From an uncultured Eubacteriales bacterium (GTDB lineage Bacteria; Bacillota; Clostridia; Oscillospirales; CAG-272): DNA of 64,000 nucleotides. The stretch covers positions 69,861-133,860 of the forward strand of contig UQXK01000001.1 of assembly GCA_900544985.1 (NCBI GenBank), written 5' to 3'. Positions 18,129-26,772 of the stretch are shown in pieces. Under the pieces are notes generated by a model, which saw nothing but the letters and a program-made list of their open reading frames with translations, was not told the DNA's origin and made no database searches. Position numbers and translations under genes: made by a program. Every line of letters starts with the position of its first letter. Positions within the stretch are counted from its first letter, which is position 1.

Positions 18129-18452
18129 GTCAATATATACGATTTGTGAAAAAACGTGTGTAAAACCGCGGATTTGATTATTTAGATAATTTATTTATGT
18201 TTACAAAATATCCATTATGTGGTACTATATAATATAACTTATAATTTATAACCTTGCCGCAAAGTCACGCGTCTTCGGGACGGCGGGCTTGACAGATGAG
18301 CTTCGGCGGCAGGTTTGATACGCACCGGACGTTTTCGGGGCAAAGACGTTTTTTCTTTTATGGTCGCAGAAAACGCGATAAAGCTTTATTTAACGCCGCG
18401 CTCCGATTTTAATATGTGAGTATGTTTATTTTTTTGAAGTGAGGGGAGAGAT
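18129..18452 (+). other. Promoter and structured, terminator-containing leader of the NERD-like gene
   Basis: A TTTACA -35 (18200-18205) and TACTAT -10 (18223-18228), 17 bp apart with extended TGG, start a leader of about 215 nt. aacc-tgccgc (18250-18260) pairs with gcggca-ggtt (18306-18315), enclosing two small hairpins. Then acgtttt (18329-18335) pairs with aaagacgt (18342-18349) and a T run follows, which is a terminator inside the leader. The arrangement is that of an attenuator or riboswitch. I could not fit it to the c-di-GMP-I, c-di-AMP or cobalamin consensus. Confidence 0.5.
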
Positions 18453-19133
18453 ATGGAAAAGTTTGCGCCTTTTATAATGTGTGTGATTTTTATATTTATA
18501 GCTTTCTGCCTCTGGCGTCTTGCCCTGAAAATAAGCTCTTTGGCGGCAAGAAAAAAGATACTCTCATATGACCTTGCAAGCAAGGAATCGACAAGCGTGC
18601 TTCTTATGTCTTACTTCGGAGAATTCGCCGTGCGCCCGGATAAGTGGCTCCCCGTGATGACAAGGATGGGGAAGATGTATTCACTCGTTGACGATATAAT
18701 ATTTCTTCCTACGTGTATTGCCGTTGTAAAGGTTAAAAGCATGAGCGGACAGGTCTTCAACGGTCCTTCGCGAAAATGGACGCAAAGCGTAAGACTTAGA
18801 AACGGCGAACACAAAGAAGTGGAATTCGAAAACCCGATTATCGAAAACGAACGCAATATAATAGCTATAACAAAGATTTTCGAAAAAGAGAAAATAACTC
18901 CCCCGCCGATGTATAATATTGTGATATTTGCCTCCGACAAAGTGGTGTTTTCGGAGGAATCTCCGGAGGTGTATACGCTTTCCGACGCGGTGAAAAAGTT
19001 GAAATCCCTTTCCGACGGGAAAAAGATTCCGTTAAAGGAAAGAATGGCGTATATACGCGCCGTAAAAAAATATTCGACAACAAAGAGCGCCGCGCGTGCA
19101 AATAACAAAAAAATCGCGTCGAGAATTAAATAA
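18453..19133 (+). CDS. Membrane-anchored NERD-like protein, catalytic Glu apparently lost
   Basis: The 226-residue protein starts after GAGGGGAG. Residues 6-30 form a transmembrane helix. Residues 50-150 follow the nuclease-related NERD pattern: SYFGEFAV, a SLVDDIIFLP strand with the acidic residue, AVVKVKSMSGQV, a WTQ motif, and FENPIIENERNI. In typical NERD domains the fourth block is IExKnxxG, with catalytic Glu and Lys; here the Glu position is Lys, so nuclease activity is doubtful. The C-terminus is basic. Function is unknown; binding rather than cutting of nucleic acid is possible. A structured leader precedes it. Confidence 0.6.
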   Translation: MEKFAPFIMCVIFIFIAFCLWRLALKISSLAARKKILSYDLASKESTSVLLMSYFGEFAVRPDKWLPVMTRMGKMYSLVDDIIFLPTCIAVVKVKSMSGQVFNGPSRKWTQSVRLRNGEHKEVEFENPIIENERNIIAITKIFEKEKITPPPMYNIVIFASDKVVFSEESPEVYTLSDAVKKLKSLSDGKKIPLKERMAYIRAVKKYSTTKSAARANNKKIASRIK

Positions 19134-19244
19134 AAAACATTTTTTTCTCTCATCTTGCGACCGTTTTTTCAAATAGATACCTGTATAATTTTATATGGAG
19201 TATTGTAAAATCCTCCGGGATTCTTATTTGAAAGGACGATAAAA

Positions 19245-19925
19245 ATGAAAAAAAATCTTGTGTTTTTTGCGCTTACCACATCTTGCGCGCTGGCTCTTCT
19301 CATATCCGTTTTGTTTATGTTTTCCGACGGCGGAGAAAGGGTAGAAGCGGCGACACCGCCGAGCGATATTTCCGGAAGCTTCGCCGAAAAAGAGATAACA
19401 TATCTTGTTGCCGCAGGGCTTCTGGACACGGAGAATGTCGACGGAAAGACATTTTTTTATCCCGAATGCGAGGTCACACGCGAATATTTTGCAAAGACCG
19501 TAATAAAATTCATCGGGGCTGACACGTCGGCGTATGATTCTTTCGCGCTTGAAGCCGATGATATCGACGATATCGCCGAAGAGTTTATTCCTTACATAAA
19601 AGCGTGCGTTTCGAGCGGACTTCTGCCGCTATACGAAAGCGACGGAAAAAAGTATTTTCTTCCCCTTGATAAGATAACAAGGGAAGAGGCGGCGGACGTT
19701 TTCGGACGTCTTTCGAACGCTGTTATATCCACGACAAAATCGGATATGTTTTCCGATATATCGGATACCGAAAAAAATTACGAGCACAATTTCGAAAAGC
19801 TCATAGATTTAAATATAATAATAGGCTACCCCGATAAAACGGTGAAGCCGAAAAATATACTGACAAGAGAGGAGCTTGCCGTTATCCTTTACAGAATAGG
19901 GACAAGCAAGACTTTTATCTCTTAG
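19245..19925 (+). CDS. Secreted S-layer homology (SLH) domain protein
   Basis: The start ATG follows GAAAGGA. The 226-residue product has a signal peptide (Lys-rich start, hydrophobic 5-26) with a likely cleavage near VEA-A. The mature part is little more than three SLH-type repeats: FAEKEITYLVAAGLL, FIPYIKACVSSGLLPL and NFEKLIDLNIIIGYPDKTV, the last with LTREELAVILYRI. SLH triplets bind secondary cell-wall polymer. There is no other domain, so this is a minimal cell-wall-bound protein, or a protein that blocks or organises such sites. It lies 19 bp upstream of an rRNA methyltransferase gene; that closeness seems positional. Confidence 0.85.
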   Translation: MKKNLVFFALTTSCALALLISVLFMFSDGGERVEAATPPSDISGSFAEKEITYLVAAGLLDTENVDGKTFFYPECEVTREYFAKTVIKFIGADTSAYDSFALEADDIDDIAEEFIPYIKACVSSGLLPLYESDGKKYFLPLDKITREEAADVFGRLSNAVISTTKSDMFSDISDTEKNYEHNFEKLIDLNIIIGYPDKTVKPKNILTREELAVILYRIGTSKTFIS

Positions 19926-19944
19926 TTTTGAAGAAGGATTTTTT

Positions 19945-20736
19945 ATGCCGGCAAAGGAAGCTGAAAAATTTGCGGATTCTACCCTTATGGAGGGAATGAC
20001 ATCTATAAAAGCGGTTATTTTGTCGTTCGAAGCGGGAATAAGCGACAGACGCGTGAAAAGAGTTATGGCAGACGCCGAAAAAGCGGGTGCAAAACCGCGC
20101 GATATGGCGTATCTCTACGAAAAATCAAAAAAGTTCGGTTTCCCGATAGAGCTTGTAGGGAAAGACGTGATCGACGAAATGACCGTAGGCAACAGCCACG
20201 GCGGAATCATAGCGGAGACAACGGAGCGGACGATAGAGGAGATTTCGGCGGAAAAGATTTCTCCCGACGGATTTTACGTTTTTTTGCAGGGGATAGAGGA
20301 CCCGTATAATTTCGGGTACTGCCTGCGTTCTCTCTATGCCGCGGGCGTTTCGGGCGTCGTACTCGAACGCAGAAACTGGATGAGCGCCGCGGGAGTTGTA
20401 TGCCGCGCTTCGGCGGGCGCGTCGGAGCTTATGCCGCTGTTTTGCGGCGATACGCAAGAAATAGTCTCTTCTTTCAAGAAAAACGGATATATGATAGTCG
20501 CCGCGGACAAGGATAAAAAGGCTGTCTCCGTTTACGATACGGAGCTAAGATTCCCGCTTCTTCTTGTGGTGGGAGGAGAGCGCCGCGGAATAACGAAGGA
20601 AATGCTTATGTTTTGCGACAAAACGGTAATGCTCGATTACGGCAGGGAATTCCGTGCGGCGCTTTCCGCCGCGAGCGCATCGTCGATAATAGCATTTGAA
20701 ATATTCAGAAAGAACAGGCGCGGCGGGAATATATGA
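19945..20736 (+). CDS. TrmH/SpoU family RNA 2'-O-methyltransferase
   Basis: The 263-residue protein has an N-terminal substrate-binding part (about 1-95) and a SPOUT knot: motif 1 LQGIEDPYNFGYCLRS (about 113-128), motif 2 VVGGERRGI and a motif 3 region REFRAALSAASASS where the family normally has an NVSxA pattern. The SAM-binding trefoil therefore appears present with a divergent last motif. Such enzymes methylate a ribose in 23S rRNA or tRNA; the specific target cannot be told. Its stop overlaps the next gene by four bases (ATGA), so it heads a translational run with the yabB-like and rsmI genes. Confidence 0.8.
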   Translation: MPAKEAEKFADSTLMEGMTSIKAVILSFEAGISDRRVKRVMADAEKAGAKPRDMAYLYEKSKKFGFPIELVGKDVIDEMTVGNSHGGIIAETTERTIEEISAEKISPDGFYVFLQGIEDPYNFGYCLRSLYAAGVSGVVLERRNWMSAAGVVCRASAGASELMPLFCGDTQEIVSSFKKNGYMIVAADKDKKAVSVYDTELRFPLLLVVGGERRGITKEMLMFCDKTVMLDYGREFRAALSAASASSIIAFEIFRKNRRGGNI

Positions 20737-21485
20737 AAGAAGAAAAGATAAACGATAATATCTCGCTTTTTCAGAATGAAGGCTCTCTTGCTTTCGGAAC
20801 GGACGCATACCTTCTGTCCGCATATATAAAACGCCATACAAAAGCCGTCTCGGCGGAGCTGGGCGCAGGTTCGGGCGTTATATCGCTTCTTCTCGCTTCG
20901 AGAAAAAAGGTTTCGCATATAACCGCATTCGAGGTTCAGAAAGATATTTGCGATATAGCGGCGAAAAATGTCGCAAAAAACAATTTTTCGGAAAAGATAG
21001 ACGTTATAAACTCCGATATAAGGGAAATTTCCAAAGAGCATTACGGCAAATACGACCTTGTTTTCTCAAATCCGCCGTATATGCGCGCCGACAGCGGAAA
21101 GCTCTCATGTAACGATGCGGACGCCGCGTCAAGGCACGAGATATTCGGAACGATAGAAGATTTTGCCTTTTCTGCGGCGAAGCTTTTAAAGCACGGCGGT
21201 CTTTTTACTCTGGTATATACCCCTTCCCGTATAGGTGCGCTTATCTCGGCGCTCTCTGTGGCAAAGCTGGAACTAAAACGTCTTACGTTGGTATATCCGA
21301 CCGTAGCGCACACGCCGAGCATAGTTTTGGCGGAAGCGAAAAAAGGCGCGTCCGACGGCGTTTTTGTGACGCGACCGCTGATAATTTACAAAGACAACAA
21401 AAATTTCTCCGATGAAAATTATACTGACGAGATGAAATACATATACGAACACGGTGATTTTAATGAGTTCTATAAAAAGCCCTGA
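20733..21485 (+). CDS. tRNA1(Val) A37 N6-methyltransferase-like (YabB/YfiC family)
   Basis: The 250-residue class I methyltransferase has the SAM-binding motif ELGAGSGVISLLLA (about 44-57) and the adenine-N6 catalytic motif SNPPY (about 111-115), as in E. coli TrmN6 and B. subtilis YabB. The B. subtilis order yabB-rsmI-metS-tatD is reproduced here, supporting orthology. It likely methylates tRNA, or another RNA, at adenine N6. It overlaps both neighbours, so the genes are probably co-translated. Confidence 0.85.
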   Translation: MKEEKINDNISLFQNEGSLAFGTDAYLLSAYIKRHTKAVSAELGAGSGVISLLLASRKKVSHITAFEVQKDICDIAAKNVAKNNFSEKIDVINSDIREISKEHYGKYDLVFSNPPYMRADSGKLSCNDADAASRHEIFGTIEDFAFSAAKLLKHGGLFTLVYTPSRIGALISALSVAKLELKRLTLVYPTVAHTPSIVLAEAKKGASDGVFVTRPLIIYKDNKNFSDENYTDEMKYIYEHGDFNEFYKKP

Positions 21486-22356
21486 AAGAATAATACCTCC
21501 CGCGGCGAAAAACGCCGTCGAAAAAAACACCTTATATCTTGTGGGAACGCCGATAGGAAACCTTTCCGACATATCGGAAAGAGCGTTGAAGGTGCTTTCG
21601 GAGGTGGATTTTATCGCCGCCGAGGACACGCGTTCGAGCGGCATTCTTCTTTCCCACTACGGTATAAAAAAGCCGATGGTGAGTTATTTTGAACACAACA
21701 AGCGCGAGCGTGGGGATATGATCGTTTCGCGCATAGAAAACGGCGAATCCTGTGCTCTTATAACCGACGCGGGAATGCCCGCGATAAGCGACCCGGGAGA
21801 GGATATAGTAAAACTGTGCGCGGAAAGAAACGTAAGGGTCTCCGTTATTCCGGGACCGTGCGCCGCGGTTTCCGCTCTTTGCGTATCGGGGCTTTTTACG
21901 GCGAAATTTGTTTTTGAGGGATTTTTGCCCGCGGCAAAATCCGACCGTCGCGCCGTACTCGACAGCATAAAAGACGAAAAGCGGACGATAATCCTTTATG
22001 AAGCGCCGCATAAATTAAGACGGACGCTCGACGATATTTTCGCCTCTCTCGGCGACAGGAAGATATCTCTTTGCCGCGAGCTTACAAAGATAAACGAGGA
22101 AATAATACGGACGAGCATAAAGGGCGCGATAGATTATTACGCCGAAAACGAACCGAGAGGAGAGTATGTTCTCATTCTCGAAGGCGCGTCTGCGGAAGAG
22201 CTTGAATCCCGCGCTTTCTGGGCGAATATGAGTATTGAAGAGCACGTGGAGTATTATATTTCCATGGGACAGATGAAAAACGATGCGATAAAGTCCGCGG
22301 CGCACGACCGCGGTGTTGCAAAAAGCGAAATTTACGGCAAGATAATGAAAAAATAA
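21463..22356 (+). CDS. rsmI: 16S rRNA cytidine-1402 2'-O-methyltransferase
   Basis: The 297-residue protein shows the tetrapyrrole-methylase fold motifs of RsmI: LYLVGTPIGNLSDIS near the N-terminus, FIAAEDTRSSG, ITDAGMPAISDPGEDI (the GMP-loop), and VIPGPCAAVSAL, then FEGFLPAAKSDR. It modifies C1402 in the decoding centre. The start is placed at the ATG at 21463, inside the 3' end of the preceding gene; an earlier TTG is possible. About 30 C-terminal residues form a small helical tail, as usual for the family. Confidence 0.93.
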   Translation: MSSIKSPERIIPPAAKNAVEKNTLYLVGTPIGNLSDISERALKVLSEVDFIAAEDTRSSGILLSHYGIKKPMVSYFEHNKRERGDMIVSRIENGESCALITDAGMPAISDPGEDIVKLCAERNVRVSVIPGPCAAVSALCVSGLFTAKFVFEGFLPAAKSDRRAVLDSIKDEKRTIILYEAPHKLRRTLDDIFASLGDRKISLCRELTKINEEIIRTSIKGAIDYYAENEPRGEYVLILEGASAEELESRAFWANMSIEEHVEYYISMGQMKNDAIKSAAHDRGVAKSEIYGKIMKK

Positions 22357-22398
22357 ACTTATATATAAATACGTTTTGGCTACGGAGGCAATATAAAA

Positions 22399-24393
22399 AT
22401 GGAAAACAAAAAATTCTATATCACAACGCCGATATATTATCCGAGCGCGAAGCTCCATATCGGACACACATACTGCACGGTCGCGACCGACGCGATGGCG
22501 CGCTACAAACGTCTTCAAGGATACGATGTAATGTTCCTTACGGGAACGGACGAGCACGGGCAGAAGATAGAAACAAAGGCGAAGGAAGCGGGAATCACTC
22601 CGAAACAGTTTGTGGATAACATCGTGGAGGGTGAAAAAGGCGTAAAAGACCTCTGGAAGCTTATGAACATAAGCTATGACCGCTTTATACGTACCACTGA
22701 CGAATATCATGTTGAAGCTATACAGAAGATATTCAAAAAAATGTACGAAAAAGGCGATATATACAAGGGCACGTATAAGGGCAAATATTGCACTCCCTGC
22801 GAGAGCTTCTGGACGGAGAGCCAGCTCCAAAACGGGTGTTGCCCCGACTGCGGCAGACCAGTGACTGACGCGGAAGAGGAAGCGTACTTCTTCCGTCTTT
22901 CGGCTTATGCCGACCGCGTGCGCGATCTTCTCGAAAACACGGATTTTCTTCTCCCTCGTTCGAGAGTCAACGAAATGATACACAACTTTATAGATCCGGG
23001 TCTTGAAGACCTTTGTGTTTCGAGAACGAGCTTCAAATGGGGCGTTCCCGTCGATTTCGACCCGAAACACGTCGTATATGTCTGGATAGACGCACTTTTC
23101 AATTACACCACGGCGCTCGGCTTTCTCAATAATGAATATCCCGACAGTGATTATGAAAAGTTCTGGCCCGCAGACGTTCACTTTGTCGGAAAGGAAATAG
23201 TAAGATTCCACTCTATAATCTGGCCCGCTATGCTCATGAGCATGGATATGCCGCTTCCGAAGCACGTTTACGGTCACGGCTGGCTGCTTTTCGACGGCGG
23301 AAAAATGTCAAAATCAAAGGGCAATGTGGTAGATCCCTATCTTCTTGCCGGAAGATACGGCGCTGACGCTCTGCGTTATTTCCTTCTGCGCGATTTCCCG
23401 TTCGGTTCGGACGGAAATTTCTCGAACGAGCTTCTTATAAGCAGAATCAACACCGATCTTGCAAACGATCTCGGAAATCTCCTTTCCCGTACAACGGCTA
23501 TGGCGGAGAAATATTTCGGCGGCACTCTTCCGGAAAATATCGAAAGAGATACCGATAACGAGCTTGTAACGATGATAAACGAGCTTCGCGGAAAATACGA
23601 AGCCGATATGGAAAAATATGCTTTCCAGAGCGCACTTTCTGATGTTTTTGCGGTCATTGCGAGAGCAAACAAATATATAGACGAGACTTCTCCCTGGGTC
23701 TTGGCAAAGAGCGAGGAGACCATGCCGAAGCTTGCCGCGGTTTTATATAATCTTGCGGAAACGCTGAGAGTCTGCACCGTGCTTCTTCTTCCGTTTATGC
23801 CCGATGTATGCGGAAAAATATTCTCGCAACTCGGCACGGAAAGCGAACTTTGCACTTGGGACAGCGCGGTCTACGGCGTAATGAAAAACAATGTCACTCT
23901 TCATAAGGGCGAAAACATATTCCCGCGTATAGACGCCGCCAAAGAACTCGCAGAGCTTGAAGAGATAGAAAACAAACAAAAAGCCGAGGCTATGGCGGCA
24001 GCCGGCGTCACTGTCAAAGAAGAAAAGAAAGAGGAAAAGACCGTAGAGATAACGGACCATGAACAGGAAATATCATTTGACGATTTCTGCCGCGTAGAGC
24101 TTCGCGTTGCGAAGATACTCTCTTGCGAAAATATAAAAGAGAGCAAAAAGCTCCTTCTTATAAAAGTATTTGACGGAGAAAAAGAGAGGACCATACTTTC
24201 GGGAATAGCAAAATGGTATAAACCGGAGGATCTTACGGGAAAGAATGTCGGTATCGTCGCGAATCTTGCTCCGCGTCCGATGCTCGGCGGAAAATATATA
24301 AGCGAAGGCATGATAGTTGCCGCAGACACTCCCGACGGAGGCTGCAATGTGGGCTTTTATCCCGATTCCGCCGCAGGCTGTCGCATACACTAA
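22399..24393 (+). CDS. metG: Methionyl-tRNA synthetase with C-terminal tRNA-binding domain
   Basis: The 664-residue class I synthetase has the HIGH-type motif KLHIGHTY (about 18-25), a zinc knuckle with CTPCESFW and CCPDCGRP, and the signature KMSKS (302-306). The anticodon-binding helical domain follows, and a C-terminal Trbp111-type OB domain starts near FDDFCRVELRVAKIL and ends in the conserved PDG segment, giving a dimeric enzyme. It charges tRNA-Met. RBS TACGGAGGC. I looked for a T-box leader and saw none in the 42-bp gap. tatD follows three bases after the stop. Confidence 0.97.
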   Translation: MENKKFYITTPIYYPSAKLHIGHTYCTVATDAMARYKRLQGYDVMFLTGTDEHGQKIETKAKEAGITPKQFVDNIVEGEKGVKDLWKLMNISYDRFIRTTDEYHVEAIQKIFKKMYEKGDIYKGTYKGKYCTPCESFWTESQLQNGCCPDCGRPVTDAEEEAYFFRLSAYADRVRDLLENTDFLLPRSRVNEMIHNFIDPGLEDLCVSRTSFKWGVPVDFDPKHVVYVWIDALFNYTTALGFLNNEYPDSDYEKFWPADVHFVGKEIVRFHSIIWPAMLMSMDMPLPKHVYGHGWLLFDGGKMSKSKGNVVDPYLLAGRYGADALRYFLLRDFPFGSDGNFSNELLISRINTDLANDLGNLLSRTTAMAEKYFGGTLPENIERDTDNELVTMINELRGKYEADMEKYAFQSALSDVFAVIARANKYIDETSPWVLAKSEETMPKLAAVLYNLAETLRVCTVLLLPFMPDVCGKIFSQLGTESELCTWDSAVYGVMKNNVTLHKGENIFPRIDAAKELAELEEIENKQKAEAMAAAGVTVKEEKKEEKTVEITDHEQEISFDDFCRVELRVAKILSCENIKESKKLLLIKVFDGEKERTILSGIAKWYKPEDLTGKNVGIVANLAPRPMLGGKYISEGMIVAADTPDGGCNVGFYPDSAAGCRIH

Positions 24394-24396
24394 AAT

Positions 24397-25167
24397 ATGG
24401 AAAAACTTTTTGACACTCACGCGCATTACACGGATGAAAATTTCTACGGCAACAACGAACTTATAAATAGCATATTTTCTTCCGACGTAGGATATATCCT
24501 TACCGCCGCGGTAAACGCGGATGACAGCGAAAAATGCGCTCTGCTCGCCGAGAAATACGACAATATGTACGCTTCCGCAGGTATTCACCCGGAGGAAGCG
24601 GAAAATATATCCGATATCGAAAATGAAATTTTGCGTATAGAAAAAATTATTCCCATGAAAAAGGTCGTCGCGATAGGAGAGATCGGTCTTGACTATCACT
24701 ACGGAAAAGCGTATGAGGAAAAACAGAAAGAGCTTTTCGATATGCAAATGGCGCTTGCCGCAAAGACGGGACTTCCCGTTATAATTCACGACAGGGAAGC
24801 GCACGGGGACGTATACGACATCGTAAAAAAATACGAGGGCAAAGTTATCGGCGTTATGCACAGTTACAGCGGACACGCGGAACTTATGCGTGAGTATGTG
24901 AAAATGGGATGGTACATCTCTTTTTCGGGCGTCGTCACGTTCAAAAACGCGGGTAAGACGGTGGAAAGTGCAAAAGCCGTGCCGCATGACAGAATTCTCG
25001 TAGAGACGGATTGTCCGTATCTTTCTCCCGTTCCCATGCGCGGGAAGATGAACAACAGCACTTATCTCCACTATACCGCGGAATTTATAGCGAATCTTAT
25101 CGGGATTCCGAAAGACGATTTTGCAAGGATAACGACGGAAAATGCCAAACGGCTTTTTAAAATTTGA
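24397..25167 (+). CDS. tatD: TatD family metal-dependent DNase
   Basis: The 256-residue TIM-barrel hydrolase has the DTHAHY motif at residues 5-10, the IHPEEAEN block, IGEIGLDYHYG (metal Glu), PVIIHDREAH, GVMHSYSG and ETDCPYLSPVPMRG near the C-terminus, all as in TatD/YabD. These enzymes are Mg-dependent 3'-5' exonucleases involved in DNA repair, RNA decay or fragmentation. It follows metG by three bases, the same arrangement as in Bacillus, and ends at its own terminator. Length is the family norm. Confidence 0.93.
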   Translation: MEKLFDTHAHYTDENFYGNNELINSIFSSDVGYILTAAVNADDSEKCALLAEKYDNMYASAGIHPEEAENISDIENEILRIEKIIPMKKVVAIGEIGLDYHYGKAYEEKQKELFDMQMALAAKTGLPVIIHDREAHGDVYDIVKKYEGKVIGVMHSYSGHAELMREYVKMGWYISFSGVVTFKNAGKTVESAKAVPHDRILVETDCPYLSPVPMRGKMNNSTYLHYTAEFIANLIGIPKDDFARITTENAKRLFKI

Positions 25168-25175
25168 TTTATTTT

Positions 25176-25207
25176 GAAAAAACATTCTGCAAAAGGAATG
25201 TTTTTTC
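25176..25207 (+). terminator. Intrinsic terminator
   Basis: gaaaaaacattc (25176-25187) pairs with 25196-25207 around tgcaaaag, just after tatD. Confidence 0.88.
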
Positions 25208-25229
25208 AGTATTATGATCGGAGGGCTAT

Positions 25230-25901
25230 ATGGTAAATATCTTGCTCGAATCGTATGATATAGACGCAGAGTACCTTTATGATGAACTGAAAAAATATAT
25301 AAAGCCTTCTTTCAGAGTGGCGGTCGTTGCGTTTTCTTTCCGTGACAGCCGTGTGAAAAATATTGACGACTGGAATCTTTTATACGGAAAAGATAACGGC
25401 AGATTTTATGGCGGTATCGTCAGAGGTTTTAATGCATATGGTATATCCGATGACAATATCTCTTTTATAAATTATTTTACAGATACGAAAGAATCGGCAA
25501 AAGAGAAGATAGAGAATGCGGATATAATTTATTTTCCCGGCGGGCTTCCCGACAGAATGATGGAGAGAATTAAAGAATTCGGTCTTACAGACGTTCTTGT
25601 AAAGCACGACGGCATTATCATGGGTTACAGCGCCGGGGCTGTTATTCAGCTTGCGGAATATCATCTTTCTCCTGACGAGGATTATCCTGATTTTAAATAT
25701 TGCGACGGTTTGCCTTATTTGAACGGCTTTTATCTGGAAGTGCATTATGAGGGAACGGAGGTTCAAAACGAAGCTATCAAAAAAGTCCTCACGGAGCGCG
25801 GAAAGACGGTATATGCTACCTCTCTTATGAACGGTGCGGTTATTGTGGATAACGGCAGTATAAAGTTAATTGGAGATGTAAAGGTGTTTCAAACTTTATA
25901 A
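25230..25901 (+). CDS. Peptidase E-like (S51, class I glutamine-amidotransferase fold)
   Basis: The start follows GGAGGG. The 223-residue protein fits the S51 family: a hydrophobic N-terminal strand, an IIYFPGGLPDRMM segment (about 107-119), and the nucleophile elbow GYSAGAV (Ser about 136), then a His in YLEVHYEGT. Family members hydrolyse N-terminal Asp dipeptides, but others lack known substrates, so the exact substrate is open. It stands between terminators and has no obvious operon partner. Confidence 0.8.
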   Translation: MVNILLESYDIDAEYLYDELKKYIKPSFRVAVVAFSFRDSRVKNIDDWNLLYGKDNGRFYGGIVRGFNAYGISDDNISFINYFTDTKESAKEKIENADIIYFPGGLPDRMMERIKEFGLTDVLVKHDGIIMGYSAGAVIQLAEYHLSPDEDYPDFKYCDGLPYLNGFYLEVHYEGTEVQNEAIKKVLTERGKTVYATSLMNGAVIVDNGSIKLIGDVKVFQTL

Positions 25902-26031
25902 AAAAGCACTTTGAATTTTTACAGAAAAAACGGGTTTGAGAGCGACAAAAAGTATTCTTGCCTCAAACGGCTTTAAACGAAAGAAAAATATTATCACAGA
26001 TTATAAAAGATATATTTAAGAGGGGAAAAAC

Positions 26032-26583
26032 ATGACGGAAAAAGAAAAATCTTATGCGGAAATGCTATATCAGCCTGCCGACGCAGAGCTTGCGGCGGAC
26101 CGCGATGTGACGGTGAAAAAGGTTTATGAATACAACAACTTAAATCCGCTCGACAGAGAAAAGAGAAGCGAAGCCATACGCGGCATTCTCGGCAAAGTCG
26201 GTAAGAATTGCGTTGTAGAACAGCCGATTTTCTGTACATACGGTTACAACACTACGGTAGGCGACAACTTCTTTATGAACGTAAACGGCAAGCTTATGGA
26301 CAGCGGTAAGATAACGATAGGAAACAACGTTTTTATAGCTCCAAATGTCAGCATTATAACGGAAGAGCACGCCATGGACGTTGAAAACAGAATTGCCGGA
26401 CTTGAATACACGCACCCCGTTACGATAGGCGACAATGTCTGGATATGCACAGGCGCTATTATCCTTCCCGGTGTTACGATAGGAAATGACAGCGTTATAG
26501 GCGCGGGAAGCGTCGTTACAAAGGATATCCCGCCAAAAAGCCTTGCTGTTGGCAACCCCTGCAAGGTCATACGCAAACTGTAA
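26032..26583 (+). CDS. Maltose/galactoside O-acetyltransferase-like (left-handed beta helix)
   Basis: The 183-residue protein starts with the Mac-domain segment EMLYQPADAELAADR and continues as hexapeptide repeats (IGNNVFIAPNVSI, IGDNVWICTGAIILPGVTIGNDSVIGAGSVVTKDIP), with the catalytic-type His in ITEEHAM. It would be a cytoplasmic trimer that acetylates sugars from acetyl-CoA; the acceptor is unknown. RBS AAGAGGGG. A modular intergenic repeat begins just after the stop. Confidence 0.88.
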   Translation: MTEKEKSYAEMLYQPADAELAADRDVTVKKVYEYNNLNPLDREKRSEAIRGILGKVGKNCVVEQPIFCTYGYNTTVGDNFFMNVNGKLMDSGKITIGNNVFIAPNVSIITEEHAMDVENRIAGLEYTHPVTIGDNVWICTGAIILPGVTIGNDSVIGAGSVVTKDIPPKSLAVGNPCKVIRKL

Positions 26584-26766
26584 ACACACCTTTCTTTCGG
26601 AGAAAGGTAAGCCAAAGAACTTCGCACCGAACATACAAATTTATTCTGGCGAGGCTTTTGAGGTTCCAAGGGACTTTTCTCGAAAAGTCTCTTGTGTCAG
26701 GGTTTGGGGCGGAAGCCCCAATTTATAATGCACAACAAAAAAGCACGGCAAAGCCGTGCTTTTTAT
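26584..26766 (+). repeat. Modular hairpin repeat, copy A
   Basis: It has in order: a cctttct/agaaagg hairpin (26589-26607), a core with a cgaggcttttgagg segment, the gggacttttctc/gaaaagtctc hairpin, a ggggcggaagcccc hairpin, and a terminator hairpin gcacggc/gccgtgc with T run (26737-26765). It lies between convergent genes and probably terminates both. It is one of seven copies found in the window. Confidence 0.85.
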
Positions 26767-26772
26767 TTTTTA

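Noticed and set aside
18245..18320. c-di-GMP-I riboswitch in the NERD-like leader
   Set aside because: A gcaaag segment and a ggcaggtt segment look suggestive, but the first half of the aptamer and the tetraloop-receptor layout are missing.
22015..23277. Long 420-codon open frame antisense to rsmI and metG
   Set aside because: It lies fully opposite two well-recognised genes, has no ribosome binding site and no family-like motifs.
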